Positions 7,586 through 15,135 of a stretch of DNA of 19,481 bases are shown here, in pieces. Source of the stretch: UBA5070 sp035604215 (lineage in GTDB: Bacteria > Fibrobacterota > Fibrobacteria > UBA5070); the NCBI GenBank assembly GCA_035604215.1, contig DATNIW010000100.1:1-19481 (forward strand), given 5' to 3'. The notes under the pieces were generated by a model that worked only from the letters and a program-made list of their open reading frames with translations, made no database searches and had not been told where the DNA came from. The position numbers were made by a program, and so were the translations under genes. Each line of letters opens with the position of its first letter. Positions within the stretch are counted from its first letter, which is position 1.

Positions 7586-7617
7586 CCGCAGGGGCGAAAA
7601 TTTTTTCGCCCCTGCGG
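7586..7617. terminator. bidirectional intrinsic terminator
   Basis: The inverted repeat has 15-bp arms (CCGCAGGGGCGAAAA and its complement) around two bases. A GC-rich stem flanks an A4T6 centre. It sits 8 bp after pdxJ and 20 bp after the end of the convergent transporter gene, so it probably stops transcription from both sides. Confidence 0.85.
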
Positions 7618-7637
7618 CATGCGCCCCCGCGACACGT

Positions 7638-8525
7638 TCACAACAACAACCACAACCCGGCCAGCACCCCCAACAGCGCAATGGCCTTGAGGCGGCGGTT
7701 CTTTTCGCGGAAGGCGAGGCCCCCCACCAGGAAGCTGACCACCACGTTGGAGCGCCGGATGGACGACACGATGGACACGGGAGCCGCGGGGATGGCCAAG
7801 GCGCGGAAATAGGCCGCGTCGGCGCACAGGAGGAGCGGTCCCACGGCCAGCGCCGCCTTGCGGAACCGGAATGGCGTGGGGTCGCGCCGGCCCAGCGCGG
7901 CCCAGAGGATTCCCTGCAGGACGGCGTTGTCCAGCGTGAACCAGACCTGCATCGCCCACGGGGGAAGGTGTTCGCGCTGGAGCAGGTTCTTGTCCCACAG
8001 CGAGCTCGCGGCCCCCAGGAACGTCGCGCCGAACAGCGCCCAGATCCACGGACTGCGCGAGAATCGGATGCCTTCGGCGCGGCCCAGCACGGAGAACACC
8101 CAGTAGCTGGCGAGGATCAGCGCGATCCCGCACCACTGCCTTCCCGTGGGCCATTCCCCGAAAAGGAGGATCGCTCCCGCCACCGTGAACAGCGGCGCCG
8201 AGGCCCGGACGGGTGCGGCGATGGAGATGGGGAGGTGCTTGAGGGCCAGGAACGAAAGCGTCCACGACGCCGTCACGATGGAGGTCTTGGCCAGGACCAG
8301 AAGTTGTCCACGACCCCCCAGCGCCTCCACCTCCCATCCGATGCGGTGCGCCAAGGTCGGCGCGAGGAACGTGGTGAGGAGGGCCGGCAGGACCAGCAGC
8401 GCGGCGGTTCCGGAGCAGAGGAACAGCGTGGGCAGAACCGCGTTTCCGTCCACCGCCGATTTCTTTCCCACGTCGTAGAAGCCCAACAGGAGCGCCGAGA
8501 CCAGCGCGAGGGACATCCAGCTCAT
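7638..8525 (-). CDS. EamA/DMT-family transporter
   Basis: This encodes 295 residues, the usual size for the drug/metabolite transporter superfamily, with about ten hydrophobic helices in two EamA-type halves. It starts MSWMSLALVSALLLGFYDVGKK. The second half holds SIVSSIRRSNVVVSFLVGG and the ending RLKAIALLGVLAGLWLLL, a typical EamA close. It is an inner-membrane permease for a small metabolite; the substrate cannot be read from sequence. ATG 8525 has no ribosome site and lies 13 bp after the receptor stop, so translation may depend on the upstream gene. A second Met at residue 4 is possible. Position after a TonB-dependent receptor and near a GH9 gene suggests, but does not show, a role with sugars. 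Confidence 0.9.
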   Translation of the reverse strand: MSWMSLALVSALLLGFYDVGKKSAVDGNAVLPTLFLCSGTAALLVLPALLTTFLAPTLAHRIGWEVEALGGRGQLLVLAKTSIVTASWTLSFLALKHLPISIAAPVRASAPLFTVAGAILLFGEWPTGRQWCGIALILASYWVFSVLGRAEGIRFSRSPWIWALFGATFLGAASSLWDKNLLQREHLPPWAMQVWFTLDNAVLQGILWAALGRRDPTPFRFRKAALAVGPLLLCADAAYFRALAIPAAPVSIVSSIRRSNVVVSFLVGGLAFREKNRRLKAIALLGVLAGLWLLL

Positions 8526-8538
8526 GGGAGGAAGGAAA

Positions 8539-10944
8539 TCAGATCCCGAGCCTTCCCTCGATCCCGAAGGTGACCAGGAGGTCGGTGCCGCGGGCGTAAA
8601 GGGGCTGCGCGCCCACGATGGTGCTGGAGGATTGGTACGGGTCGGCGCGGATCGGGCTCCAGGAACGCGCCCGGAAATTGTCTCCACCCAGGTAGTGGGC
8701 CCAGGGGTCCGAGAACTGCCCGAAGATGTTCTGGACCTCGGCGTAGAACCGGATGTCGCGGATGGGCGCGAGGTTGGTGGGGATGTCCAGCTCCGCGCGG
8801 GCGTCGGTGCGGAACTGGTCTCCGAATTCCTTGTCCAAGATGGAGGCGGGGTCGACGCCCACCGCCAAGGTGTGGGCGGCGGTGTCGATGCGGAACAGGT
8901 ATTCCGGCTTCCCGAAGCTCGCCGCGTGGGAGAGGATGATGGAAAAGAGGGTGTCGGAGCGGGGATGGTACTTGATCACGGTCCAGGAATCGAAGTCGCG
9001 GTTGGCGTCCCAGTCCAAGGTTCCGCCGTCGGCCATCTGGTAGGTTCCCTGCACCCTGGAGAGGTTGGACTCGATCTGGATCGTATGCCAGGTGGTCCAT
9101 TTGGCCTGCATGGTGCCCCCCCAGACGGTGGCGGAATTCGCCTTGCGCGATTCGGGGAGCAGCCACAGGAAGTTGGCTTGCGGAAGCTCCGGGTTCTGCA
9201 GGTCCCTCCAATAGACCGCGGAGGTGACTTCCACGGGTCCCAGCATCTTTCCCGCTCCCAGCTTGACTTCGGTGGCGGAGGTGAGCTTGGTGCCCAAGTG
9301 CGCGAAGCTGTCCGCTTCCTCGTATTCGGATTGGCGCTCCGAGAGGTTCGCGGTCCACCCGATCCCCAACGCGGGTCCCATCCAGGAGAGAGTCCCTTCG
9401 GCACCGTTGCCCGCGCCCTGGGCCCAGAGGTCTCCCACCGTCAGTCCCCAACGGGACGAATCCTGATCGCTCTTGTGGCGCAACCGGAACATGCCGTGGA
9501 GCCGCGAGTAGGCGAGATCGTCGGTCTGGGCCCTCCCCCCGAACGTCGCCCGGTTGTCGTCGATCCCCTGGCCCAAGCCCTGTCCGAAGAATTCCCCGAA
9601 GCTGCGGGTATCGTCGATGTAGTCGTAAGCACCCAGGAATTCGGGGTCCAGCCCCAGGAAATCCCAGGTGGGTTCCAGGGTGAATCCGCCGCGGCTGTCC
9701 GTGCGGGTCTGGGTCCAGGCCGCCCAAGCGGCTTGGGCTGCCGGATCAGAGTTCAGGTTGCGCTGCGCGGTGTCCGAGAGTTGCTGGACTTCCGAACCGG
9801 CCACGATGCCTCCGTAGCCGTCCAGCCATCCCCATGAAGTCTGTCCTTGCACGTCCGCGAAAGAAATTCCATCGGTCTTGGTGCCTTGTTCGACGGGGAC
9901 ATAGCCCTGGGATGGCTGCTTCGTCTTGGGGTCGTAGGTATTGGCGTAGACATCGACCGAGTAGTCGTCCGAGGATCCCAAGGCCGTCAGGGAACCGGCC
10001 AGGGGTCCGAAGCCCTGCTCGACACGCGCATAGGCGTCGTAGGCGGAGAGATTGAGTTGCGATGTGGCCGGTGCCACCGCCGTGGCGTTCACCTGCTGCG
10101 CTGGCGCCACGTTCGGAGAGCCCACGAAGAACCGGCTCGTCAGGTGGTTCATCAAGGTGGGATCCAGATACCGTCCGGAGAGGGCATAGGAACCGTTCCC
10201 CACCGGACCGAACACGTCCAGCTCGCGGTTGACCAATCCCCACGAGAGGATGAGGCTCTGCATGTCGGTGGGCGGCCGCAGGGGCTGGAAGTGCAGTGCC
10301 GAAGCCAAGCCTTGCTCCAGGGGGCCGCTGGTGGGATCGCTCTCCACGGTGACCCCTTGCAGCATGCGGGGGTTCAGCACGCTTTGGTTGCCTGGAAAGG
10401 AATAGTCCAGGTGGCGCAGATTGGGGATCACGAAGGTTCCCAGCACCTGGGTCACATCCGCCGTCCGCGATCCGTAAACGGACACCTCCGAAGAAAACTC
10501 GCGGACTCCCGAGACGCCGGGGAGATTGCGCAGGTGGTCCTGCAGATCCATGCGCATGCCCTCCACGCTCTCCAATTCGGCGATGCTTCCGGTGGGGGCA
10601 TGGGCCGTGGCGTTGTGGGTCGTGACGGTGCGGCCTTCCAAGGCGGTTCCCAACGGGTCCAAGGCCACGGAAAGGTCCAGGAGGTCGGGGACGTCCATCA
10701 GCTCCACGACCTTGTCGTGGTAGCCCTCGCGGCGGAAGGTCACCTCGATGGCTCTGGCCAGGCGAAGTTCGAAGCGCCCCTCTTCGTCGGACACTCCCAA
10801 GTAGGTCGAGTCCGCCGAAAAGATCCTCACCTTGGGGATGGGCAGATCGCTGGTCGCATCCACCGCCGTGCCGAGCACGTTGGTCTGGGCGAGGGATGCG
10901 GTGGAAACACCGAGGATCAGCAACCAGATTTTTCCGAAGGTCAT
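8539..10944 (-). CDS. TonB-dependent receptor with N-terminal carboxypeptidase-regulatory domain
   Basis: This encodes 801 residues. Residues 1-20 are a signal peptide (MTFGKIWLLILGVSTASLAQ). Residues 21-95 form a CarboxypepD_reg-like beta sandwich (NVLGTAVDATSDLPIPKVRI ... SDEEGRFELRL). Residues about 120-225 are a plug domain (MRMDLQDHLRNLPGVSG, EVSVYGSR, ML-GVTVESDP). The remainder has aromatic-rich alternating strands of an outer-membrane barrel and ends FGIEGRLGI. Such receptors import oligosaccharides or chelates with energy from TonB/ExbBD, none of which are in the window. There is no SusD-like gene beside it. ATG 10944 has no ribosome site; an upstream in-frame Met at about 11025 is less likely because it would remove the N-terminal signal. 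It is divergent from GH9 across 86 bp, with the EamA gene 13 bp downstream. Confidence 0.88.
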   Translation of the reverse strand: MTFGKIWLLILGVSTASLAQTNVLGTAVDATSDLPIPKVRIFSADSTYLGVSDEEGRFELRLARAIEVTFRREGYHDKVVELMDVPDLLDLSVALDPLGTALEGRTVTTHNATAHAPTGSIAELESVEGMRMDLQDHLRNLPGVSGVREFSSEVSVYGSRTADVTQVLGTFVIPNLRHLDYSFPGNQSVLNPRMLQGVTVESDPTSGPLEQGLASALHFQPLRPPTDMQSLILSWGLVNRELDVFGPVGNGSYALSGRYLDPTLMNHLTSRFFVGSPNVAPAQQVNATAVAPATSQLNLSAYDAYARVEQGFGPLAGSLTALGSSDDYSVDVYANTYDPKTKQPSQGYVPVEQGTKTDGISFADVQGQTSWGWLDGYGGIVAGSEVQQLSDTAQRNLNSDPAAQAAWAAWTQTRTDSRGGFTLEPTWDFLGLDPEFLGAYDYIDDTRSFGEFFGQGLGQGIDDNRATFGGRAQTDDLAYSRLHGMFRLRHKSDQDSSRWGLTVGDLWAQGAGNGAEGTLSWMGPALGIGWTANLSERQSEYEEADSFAHLGTKLTSATEVKLGAGKMLGPVEVTSAVYWRDLQNPELPQANFLWLLPESRKANSATVWGGTMQAKWTTWHTIQIESNLSRVQGTYQMADGGTLDWDANRDFDSWTVIKYHPRSDTLFSIILSHAASFGKPEYLFRIDTAAHTLAVGVDPASILDKEFGDQFRTDARAELDIPTNLAPIRDIRFYAEVQNIFGQFSDPWAHYLGGDNFRARSWSPIRADPYQSSSTIVGAQPLYARGTDLLVTFGIEGRLGI

Positions 10945-10997
10945 AGGGTTGGAGGTCAAAATGCATTTCCACGGGGTCGGCGGCGTGCAATCCTCCT

Positions 10998-11021
10998 GCG
11001 GAATCGCGGAATTGCGGATAT
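10998..11021. repeat. three tandem 8-bp repeats in divergent promoter region
   Basis: The copies read GCGGAATC, GCGGAATT and GCGGATAT, in direct tandem with no spacer. They lie in the 86 bp between the receptor and GH9 genes and run into the possible GH9 -10 box. This is a plausible operator for a shared regulator; the regulator is unknown. Confidence 0.5.
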
Positions 11022-11024
11022 ACA
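11019..11024 (+). promoter_or_regulatory. possible -10 box of the GH9 gene
   Basis: TATACA ends 6 bases before the GH9 ATG at 11031, so transcription would begin at or near the start codon (a leaderless mRNA). No good -35 is seen 16-18 bp upstream. The absence of a ribosome site agrees with this reading. Confidence 0.35.
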
Positions 11025-11030
11025 TGGCCC

Positions 11031-13472
11031 ATGCTCCAGCGTGTCCTGCATTTCCTACCCCTGGTCGCCCTTTCCTGCTTTGGGTCCAGCCCCGATTCCC
11101 TGCTTTGGAACCATGTGGGCTACGAGCGCACGGGCCCCAAGACCGCCGTGGTGAAGAACGCGTCCGGAAGCGTCGCGGACACCGGGTTCCAACTCCTGGA
11201 CGCCACCAGTACCGTGGTCTTCCAGGCGAGCGCATCCGCGCAGACCCAGGTTCCGGGGTGGGGGAACACGGATTGGAAGATCCTGGATTTCTCCGGATTC
11301 CAGGACAGCGGCAGGTACAGTCTCAGGCTTCTGCCCTCGGGAACGGTGTCGGACACCTTCGAGATCGAGGACGAAGCCCTGCTCCGTCTCGCGGGACCTT
11401 CCGTGGTCTCCTTCTTCAATTCCATGGAGAGCAAGGACGACGGGGACCACGCCATCGGGTACTGCGGACAGCCGAAGCGGGGGACCCACGACGTCTACGG
11501 CGGCTGGATGGACGCGACCGGCGACGACGGCAAGTACATCAGCCACCTCTCCTACGCGAACTTCATGAACCCCCAGCAGATCCCCATGGTGGTCTGGTGC
11601 CTCCTGCGCACGAGCCTGCTCGCGCCACGGGCGGTGGCCCCGTGGAGGAGCCAGCTTCTGTCCGAGGCGGCCTGGGGCGCCGACTACCTGGTCCGGATCC
11701 AGGATACGCAGGGCTACTTCTACATCAACGTGTTCCGAAGCCACTGGAACATGGACACGGCCAAGGCCATCTGCGCCTGGGTGGGCGATTCCGCCGTGCA
11801 GGGAACGGAGACCTCCGACTACCAGTCGGCCTGGAGGGAGGGCGGGGGCATGAGCATCGCGGCCCTCGCGCTGGCCTCGCGGACGGGGGTCTCCGGTTCC
11901 TTCACCGGCGCGCAGTATCTGGCCGCGGCCGAGTTGGGATTCGACCACCTGTCCGCGGTCAAGGGAAGATGGGACGACGACGGCCACGAGAACCTGATCG
12001 ACCACTACTGCGCGCTGCTGGCCGCGGTCGAGCTGTACCAGGCCACACAGGATCCACGCTACGCCGATTCCGCCGCGGAGCGCGCCGACAGCATCGTGGC
12101 GCGACAGGAAGCTCCCGGATGGTTCCTGTCCGACGCCGGAGCCCGTCCCTTCTACCACGCCGTGGACGAGGGCCTTCCACTGGTCGCCCTGTGGGCCTAC
12201 CTGGAGATCGATCCGTCCTCTCCGCGTTCGGACGCGGTGCGCGCCACCTTGGCAAGATCCGTCCAATGGTACCGGTCGCTCACGCGCGGGGTCGCCAATC
12301 CATTCCTCTATCCGCGCATGTACGCTCCGGACGCTCCCCCCACGGGGGCCGCCTCGCCGGGAGGCGATCTCGCCTTGGGGGCCACGGCCACCTCCAGCTC
12401 CACCCAGGGCGGCTATCCGGCATCCAACGCCGTCGACGGCAGCGCGAACACCCGCTGGGGCGGTGCCCTGGGAGACTCCACGGCCTCGCTCACCATCGAC
12501 CTCGGGCAACTCGTGCTGGTGGATTCCGTGGCCCTGGACTGGGAGGCCGCCTACGGCAAGAAATACCAACTCCGCGTCTCGGCGGACGACGCGAACTGGA
12601 ACACCGTGTACTCGGGAGGCGCCGCCGGCGCGGGATGGGACGGCCACGCGATTCCGGGGGTTTCCGCCCGCTACGTGCGGATGCAGGGACAGGAACTGGC
12701 GCAGTCCGGCTACGGCCTGTCCATCTACGAATTCCAGGTGTTCGGTTCGGTGCCGTCGTCCCCCGTCGTGCAGGTTCCCTCCTCGGCCCGGTTCTTCATG
12801 CCGCACGACAACGAGACCGGCTACTGGTGGCAGGGCGAGAACGCGCGCCTGGGTTCCCTGTCCGCCGCCTTCCTGCTCGCCGGACGGGACATCATGCCGA
12901 GCTGGAGCTTGTCCGGCTCCGACTCCCTCTCCCAGGAAGGCGTGGCGGGTCTCGACTGGGTGCTGGGGAAGAACACCGCGGGAGAGAACTTCATGTACGG
13001 AGTGGCGGGGGGCGGCACGTCTCCCTACGACGGCGGGACGAACCGGGTGGGCGGGATCTGCAACGGCATCACAGCCAACTCGGACGCCGACCAGTCTCCA
13101 ACCTACTACGACAACACCGGAACCTCCAATCCCGCGTACTTCTACTGGCACTGGACGGAACAGTGGCTCCCCCACGACGCCAACTTCCTCCTGGGAGCCG
13201 CCAGCGTCGCGCACCTTCTGGAGACTCCACCGGACCTTGCCGTGAAAAGCACCTACCGGCCCCTCCGGCGCATGTCCATCGTCTCCGGGGACGGCCGCAT
13301 CCGCGCTTCCCTACCGAGCTCGGCGGACTGGACCCTCGCGGACCCTTCGGGCCGGGTCATGGCGCGGACGCGCGGCACCTCGGCGGAATTCGCGCCGGGT
13401 CGCGGCACCTGGATCGTCGAAGCCGCCTCCGTAGACGGAACCCGTCAAAGCGGCCTGGCGGTCCTGCCCTGA
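11031..13472 (+). CDS. GH9 glycoside hydrolase with inserted discoidin (F5/8 type C) domain
   Basis: This encodes 813 residues. Order: export signal (1-22); CelD_N-type Ig-like domain (about 23-113, LLWNHVGYERTGPKTAVV ... DFSGFQDSGRYSL); first part of the GH9 alpha barrel (about 118-437) with YGGWMDATGDDGKYISHL, a DAGD-type motif with one extra residue, the probable base being Asp165 or Asp166; a discoidin/CBM32-like module (about 444-573: ATATSSSTQGGYPASNAVDG, TIDLGQ, ARYVRMQG, IYEFQVFG); the rest of GH9 (about 580-732: FFMPHDNETGYWWQGENARL, WTEQWLPHDANFLLG, probable acid Glu710); and a C-terminal beta domain (about 740-813). It is probably an extracellular enzyme acting on a beta-linked glycan. 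Cellulose, mixed glucan or glucosaminide cannot be told apart by reading. It has no ribosome site. Confidence 0.93.
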   Translation: MLQRVLHFLPLVALSCFGSSPDSLLWNHVGYERTGPKTAVVKNASGSVADTGFQLLDATSTVVFQASASAQTQVPGWGNTDWKILDFSGFQDSGRYSLRLLPSGTVSDTFEIEDEALLRLAGPSVVSFFNSMESKDDGDHAIGYCGQPKRGTHDVYGGWMDATGDDGKYISHLSYANFMNPQQIPMVVWCLLRTSLLAPRAVAPWRSQLLSEAAWGADYLVRIQDTQGYFYINVFRSHWNMDTAKAICAWVGDSAVQGTETSDYQSAWREGGGMSIAALALASRTGVSGSFTGAQYLAAAELGFDHLSAVKGRWDDDGHENLIDHYCALLAAVELYQATQDPRYADSAAERADSIVARQEAPGWFLSDAGARPFYHAVDEGLPLVALWAYLEIDPSSPRSDAVRATLARSVQWYRSLTRGVANPFLYPRMYAPDAPPTGAASPGGDLALGATATSSSTQGGYPASNAVDGSANTRWGGALGDSTASLTIDLGQLVLVDSVALDWEAAYGKKYQLRVSADDANWNTVYSGGAAGAGWDGHAIPGVSARYVRMQGQELAQSGYGLSIYEFQVFGSVPSSPVVQVPSSARFFMPHDNETGYWWQGENARLGSLSAAFLLAGRDIMPSWSLSGSDSLSQEGVAGLDWVLGKNTAGENFMYGVAGGGTSPYDGGTNRVGGICNGITANSDADQSPTYYDNTGTSNPAYFYWHWTEQWLPHDANFLLGAASVAHLLETPPDLAVKSTYRPLRRMSIVSGDGRIRASLPSSADWTLADPSGRVMARTRGTSAEFAPGRGTWIVEAASVDGTRQSGLAVLP

Positions 13473-13483
13473 GGGGAGCGCGG

Positions 13484-13501
13484 GGACCGGGTTGCCGGTC
13501 C
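13484..13501 (+). terminator. hairpin after GH9
   Basis: GGACCGG and CCGGTCC form a perfect 7-bp stem around GTTG, starting 12 bp after the GH9 stop. There is no T tract, so this is either a weak terminator or an RNA 3' end stabiliser. It covers a TTG at 13492 that could otherwise be mistaken for the start of the next gene. Confidence 0.5.
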
Positions 13502-13557
13502 TGCACGTCGGATGGTACCCTGCTTCCGGCACGATCGGTGCCAGGAGCCCATCAACG

Positions 13558-15135
13558 TTGCCGACCATACTGCTCGTGGAAGACCAGCTCGTGTTCCGTG
13601 AAACCCTGGCCGAGGCGCTGGAGGACCACGGGTATGCCGTGATCCGAGCGGGCGACGCCCCCGAGGCCTTGGCGGCCGTGGATCTCCAGTCGGTCGACAT
13701 GCTCCTGCTGGACGTCTCCCTCCCCGGCCAGAACGGTCTGGACCTGCTCCGGGTCCTGAGGTCGCGACCGGCGTCCCGGCGGATCCCCGCCTTGTTCCTG
13801 ACCGCCTTCCCCCGACCGGAAGCGTTGGAGGAGGCCTCCCGGCTGGGGGTGGGGGATTTCCTGGTCAAGTCCGAGGTTTCCCTCAAGGATCTCCTCGATC
13901 GCATCCACCAAGGGCTGGCAGCGGGATCGGAGGGCCCCAATCCTCCCTCTTCGCGGATCGAGCCCGTGGAAACCCGCCGCCACATCCGCCCGGCGCTGCG
14001 GCGATGGCGTCCGCAACTCGATCGGGCGCAGGCCAGGGAACTTTTCCTCCTGACGTCGGGACCCTGCGGTGCGAACGAGCTCCAGGCCCACCTCGCCATC
14101 GATCCGGTCGGAGGGCGTTGGCTCCGGAAGATCGGCGGACCCGAGATGGAAAGGAAGGATCCCCGCGCGGCCATCCGGTTGATGATCGTTCGCGCCGTGG
14201 TGGATGCCGCGATGCGCTCGGTCCAACCCTTCGCGGACATCCGGAGGCTCTGGCGGAGGGCGCTGGCGACCGGCCTTTTGGCCGAGGCCCTCGTCCCCGC
14301 GGAAGCCTTCGCCACCCCGCTCCAGGCCTTCCTCGCGGGATTCTGCTCCCAAGTGCCGTGGATCTTCGCCCTGCAGGCGCTGGAGAACGAATACGGCGAA
14401 GTCAAGGCCCAGGCGTGGGAAGACGGGCTTCCCATCGTCGGGCAGCTCGCAGGCGCCTTCGGGATCGACGCCGCGACGCTGGTCATGGAGACCCTGCGCG
14501 GCATGGAAATTCCCGATCCCGTCTGGACCGCGGTGATGGACGTCCAGGGAGTCAAGGACGCCGCCGGATTGTGGAATCCCAGCCCGGGGGGGCGACTGTT
14601 GTCGCCCGTCCTCCAGCTTTCGGTCTTGCTGGAACCGGCTTGGCATCCCTGCGTGGAAGTCCGCGGCATCGACTCCGCGGAGGCGGGTTGGCTTTCGCAT
14701 CCCGAACGACTGCCGCATCTGCTGCCCGGTCTTGCCCGGAACTTCCGCGAACTGATCGAATCCGATGCCTTCCCCGAAGCGGGGATGAACGATCCCACCC
14801 GCGCCTTTCCCTTCACTGGAGGAGCGCGGAGGTTCGCCTACCTGCGCGAACCCGGGGTTCTGGTGCCCGACCCTCTGGAACTGGCCCTGCGCCAACTGGG
14901 AGACGTGGAATTGCACGCCTCCCCCGAGGAATTCCTGGCCAGGGAAGACGTGGTGCGGGTGGCCTGGGTCGAACCCGGCACCGCCTGGTGGGACAGGTTG
15001 CGGGAAACGCCGCGCAGGACGGTCCTCCTCCACCATCGCCCCGTCGGGCGCAGGATGGCGCTCGGAGCCCATGCGGAACTCCTCCTGCCGGCGCCTTTGG
15101 CGGTCCTGGACAGGGTTCTCCGCTCGCGGGACTAG
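13558..15135 (+). CDS. receiver-HDOD response regulator with C-terminal pseudo-receiver
   Basis: This encodes 525 residues from TTG 13558, with AGGAG 10 bases upstream. The upstream in-frame TTG 13492 lies in a hairpin and would add 22 unrelated residues. Residues 1-120 are a complete receiver: acidic pair Glu8-Asp9, phospho-acceptor Asp52 in LLLDVSLPGQNGLDLL, Thr82 and Lys104. Residues about 160-330 follow the helical HDOD pattern (LQAHLAIDPVGGRWLRKIGG, AAIRLMIVRAVVDAAM, LWRRALATGLLAEAL, LQAFLAGFCSQVPWIFALQ). Residues about 424-525 have the beta/alpha order of a receiver (RRFAYLREP, LELALRQLG, VELHAS, VVRVAWVEP, RRTVLLHHR, AELLLPAPL) but lack the acidic pocket. HDOD regulators act in signalling without known catalysis. 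No histidine kinase is adjacent. Confidence 0.85.
   Translation: MPTILLVEDQLVFRETLAEALEDHGYAVIRAGDAPEALAAVDLQSVDMLLLDVSLPGQNGLDLLRVLRSRPASRRIPALFLTAFPRPEALEEASRLGVGDFLVKSEVSLKDLLDRIHQGLAAGSEGPNPPSSRIEPVETRRHIRPALRRWRPQLDRAQARELFLLTSGPCGANELQAHLAIDPVGGRWLRKIGGPEMERKDPRAAIRLMIVRAVVDAAMRSVQPFADIRRLWRRALATGLLAEALVPAEAFATPLQAFLAGFCSQVPWIFALQALENEYGEVKAQAWEDGLPIVGQLAGAFGIDAATLVMETLRGMEIPDPVWTAVMDVQGVKDAAGLWNPSPGGRLLSPVLQLSVLLEPAWHPCVEVRGIDSAEAGWLSHPERLPHLLPGLARNFRELIESDAFPEAGMNDPTRAFPFTGGARRFAYLREPGVLVPDPLELALRQLGDVELHASPEEFLAREDVVRVAWVEPGTAWWDRLRETPRRTVLLHHRPVGRRMALGAHAELLLPAPLAVLDRVLRSRD

Noticed and set aside
10945..11235. N-terminal extension of the TonB receptor
   Set aside because: It would cover the divergent GH9 start and the promoter region and bury the signal peptide. 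ATG 10944 gives a proper signal sequence.
13513..13527. Possible sigma54 promoter (TGGTACCCTGCTTCC)
   Set aside because: The -12 element lacks the GC dinucleotide at the required spacing from GG, so the match is too poor.
13492..13557. Earlier TTG start for the receiver-HDOD gene
   Set aside because: It falls inside the GH9 hairpin and lacks a close ribosome site. The receiver begins directly at TTG 13558, which has AGGAG upstream.
10832..13642. Frame of 936 codons overlapping GH9
   Set aside because: It is a GC-rich shadow in another frame: Arg/Gly/Pro-rich with no domain, while the GH9 frame has clear catalytic motifs over the same bases.
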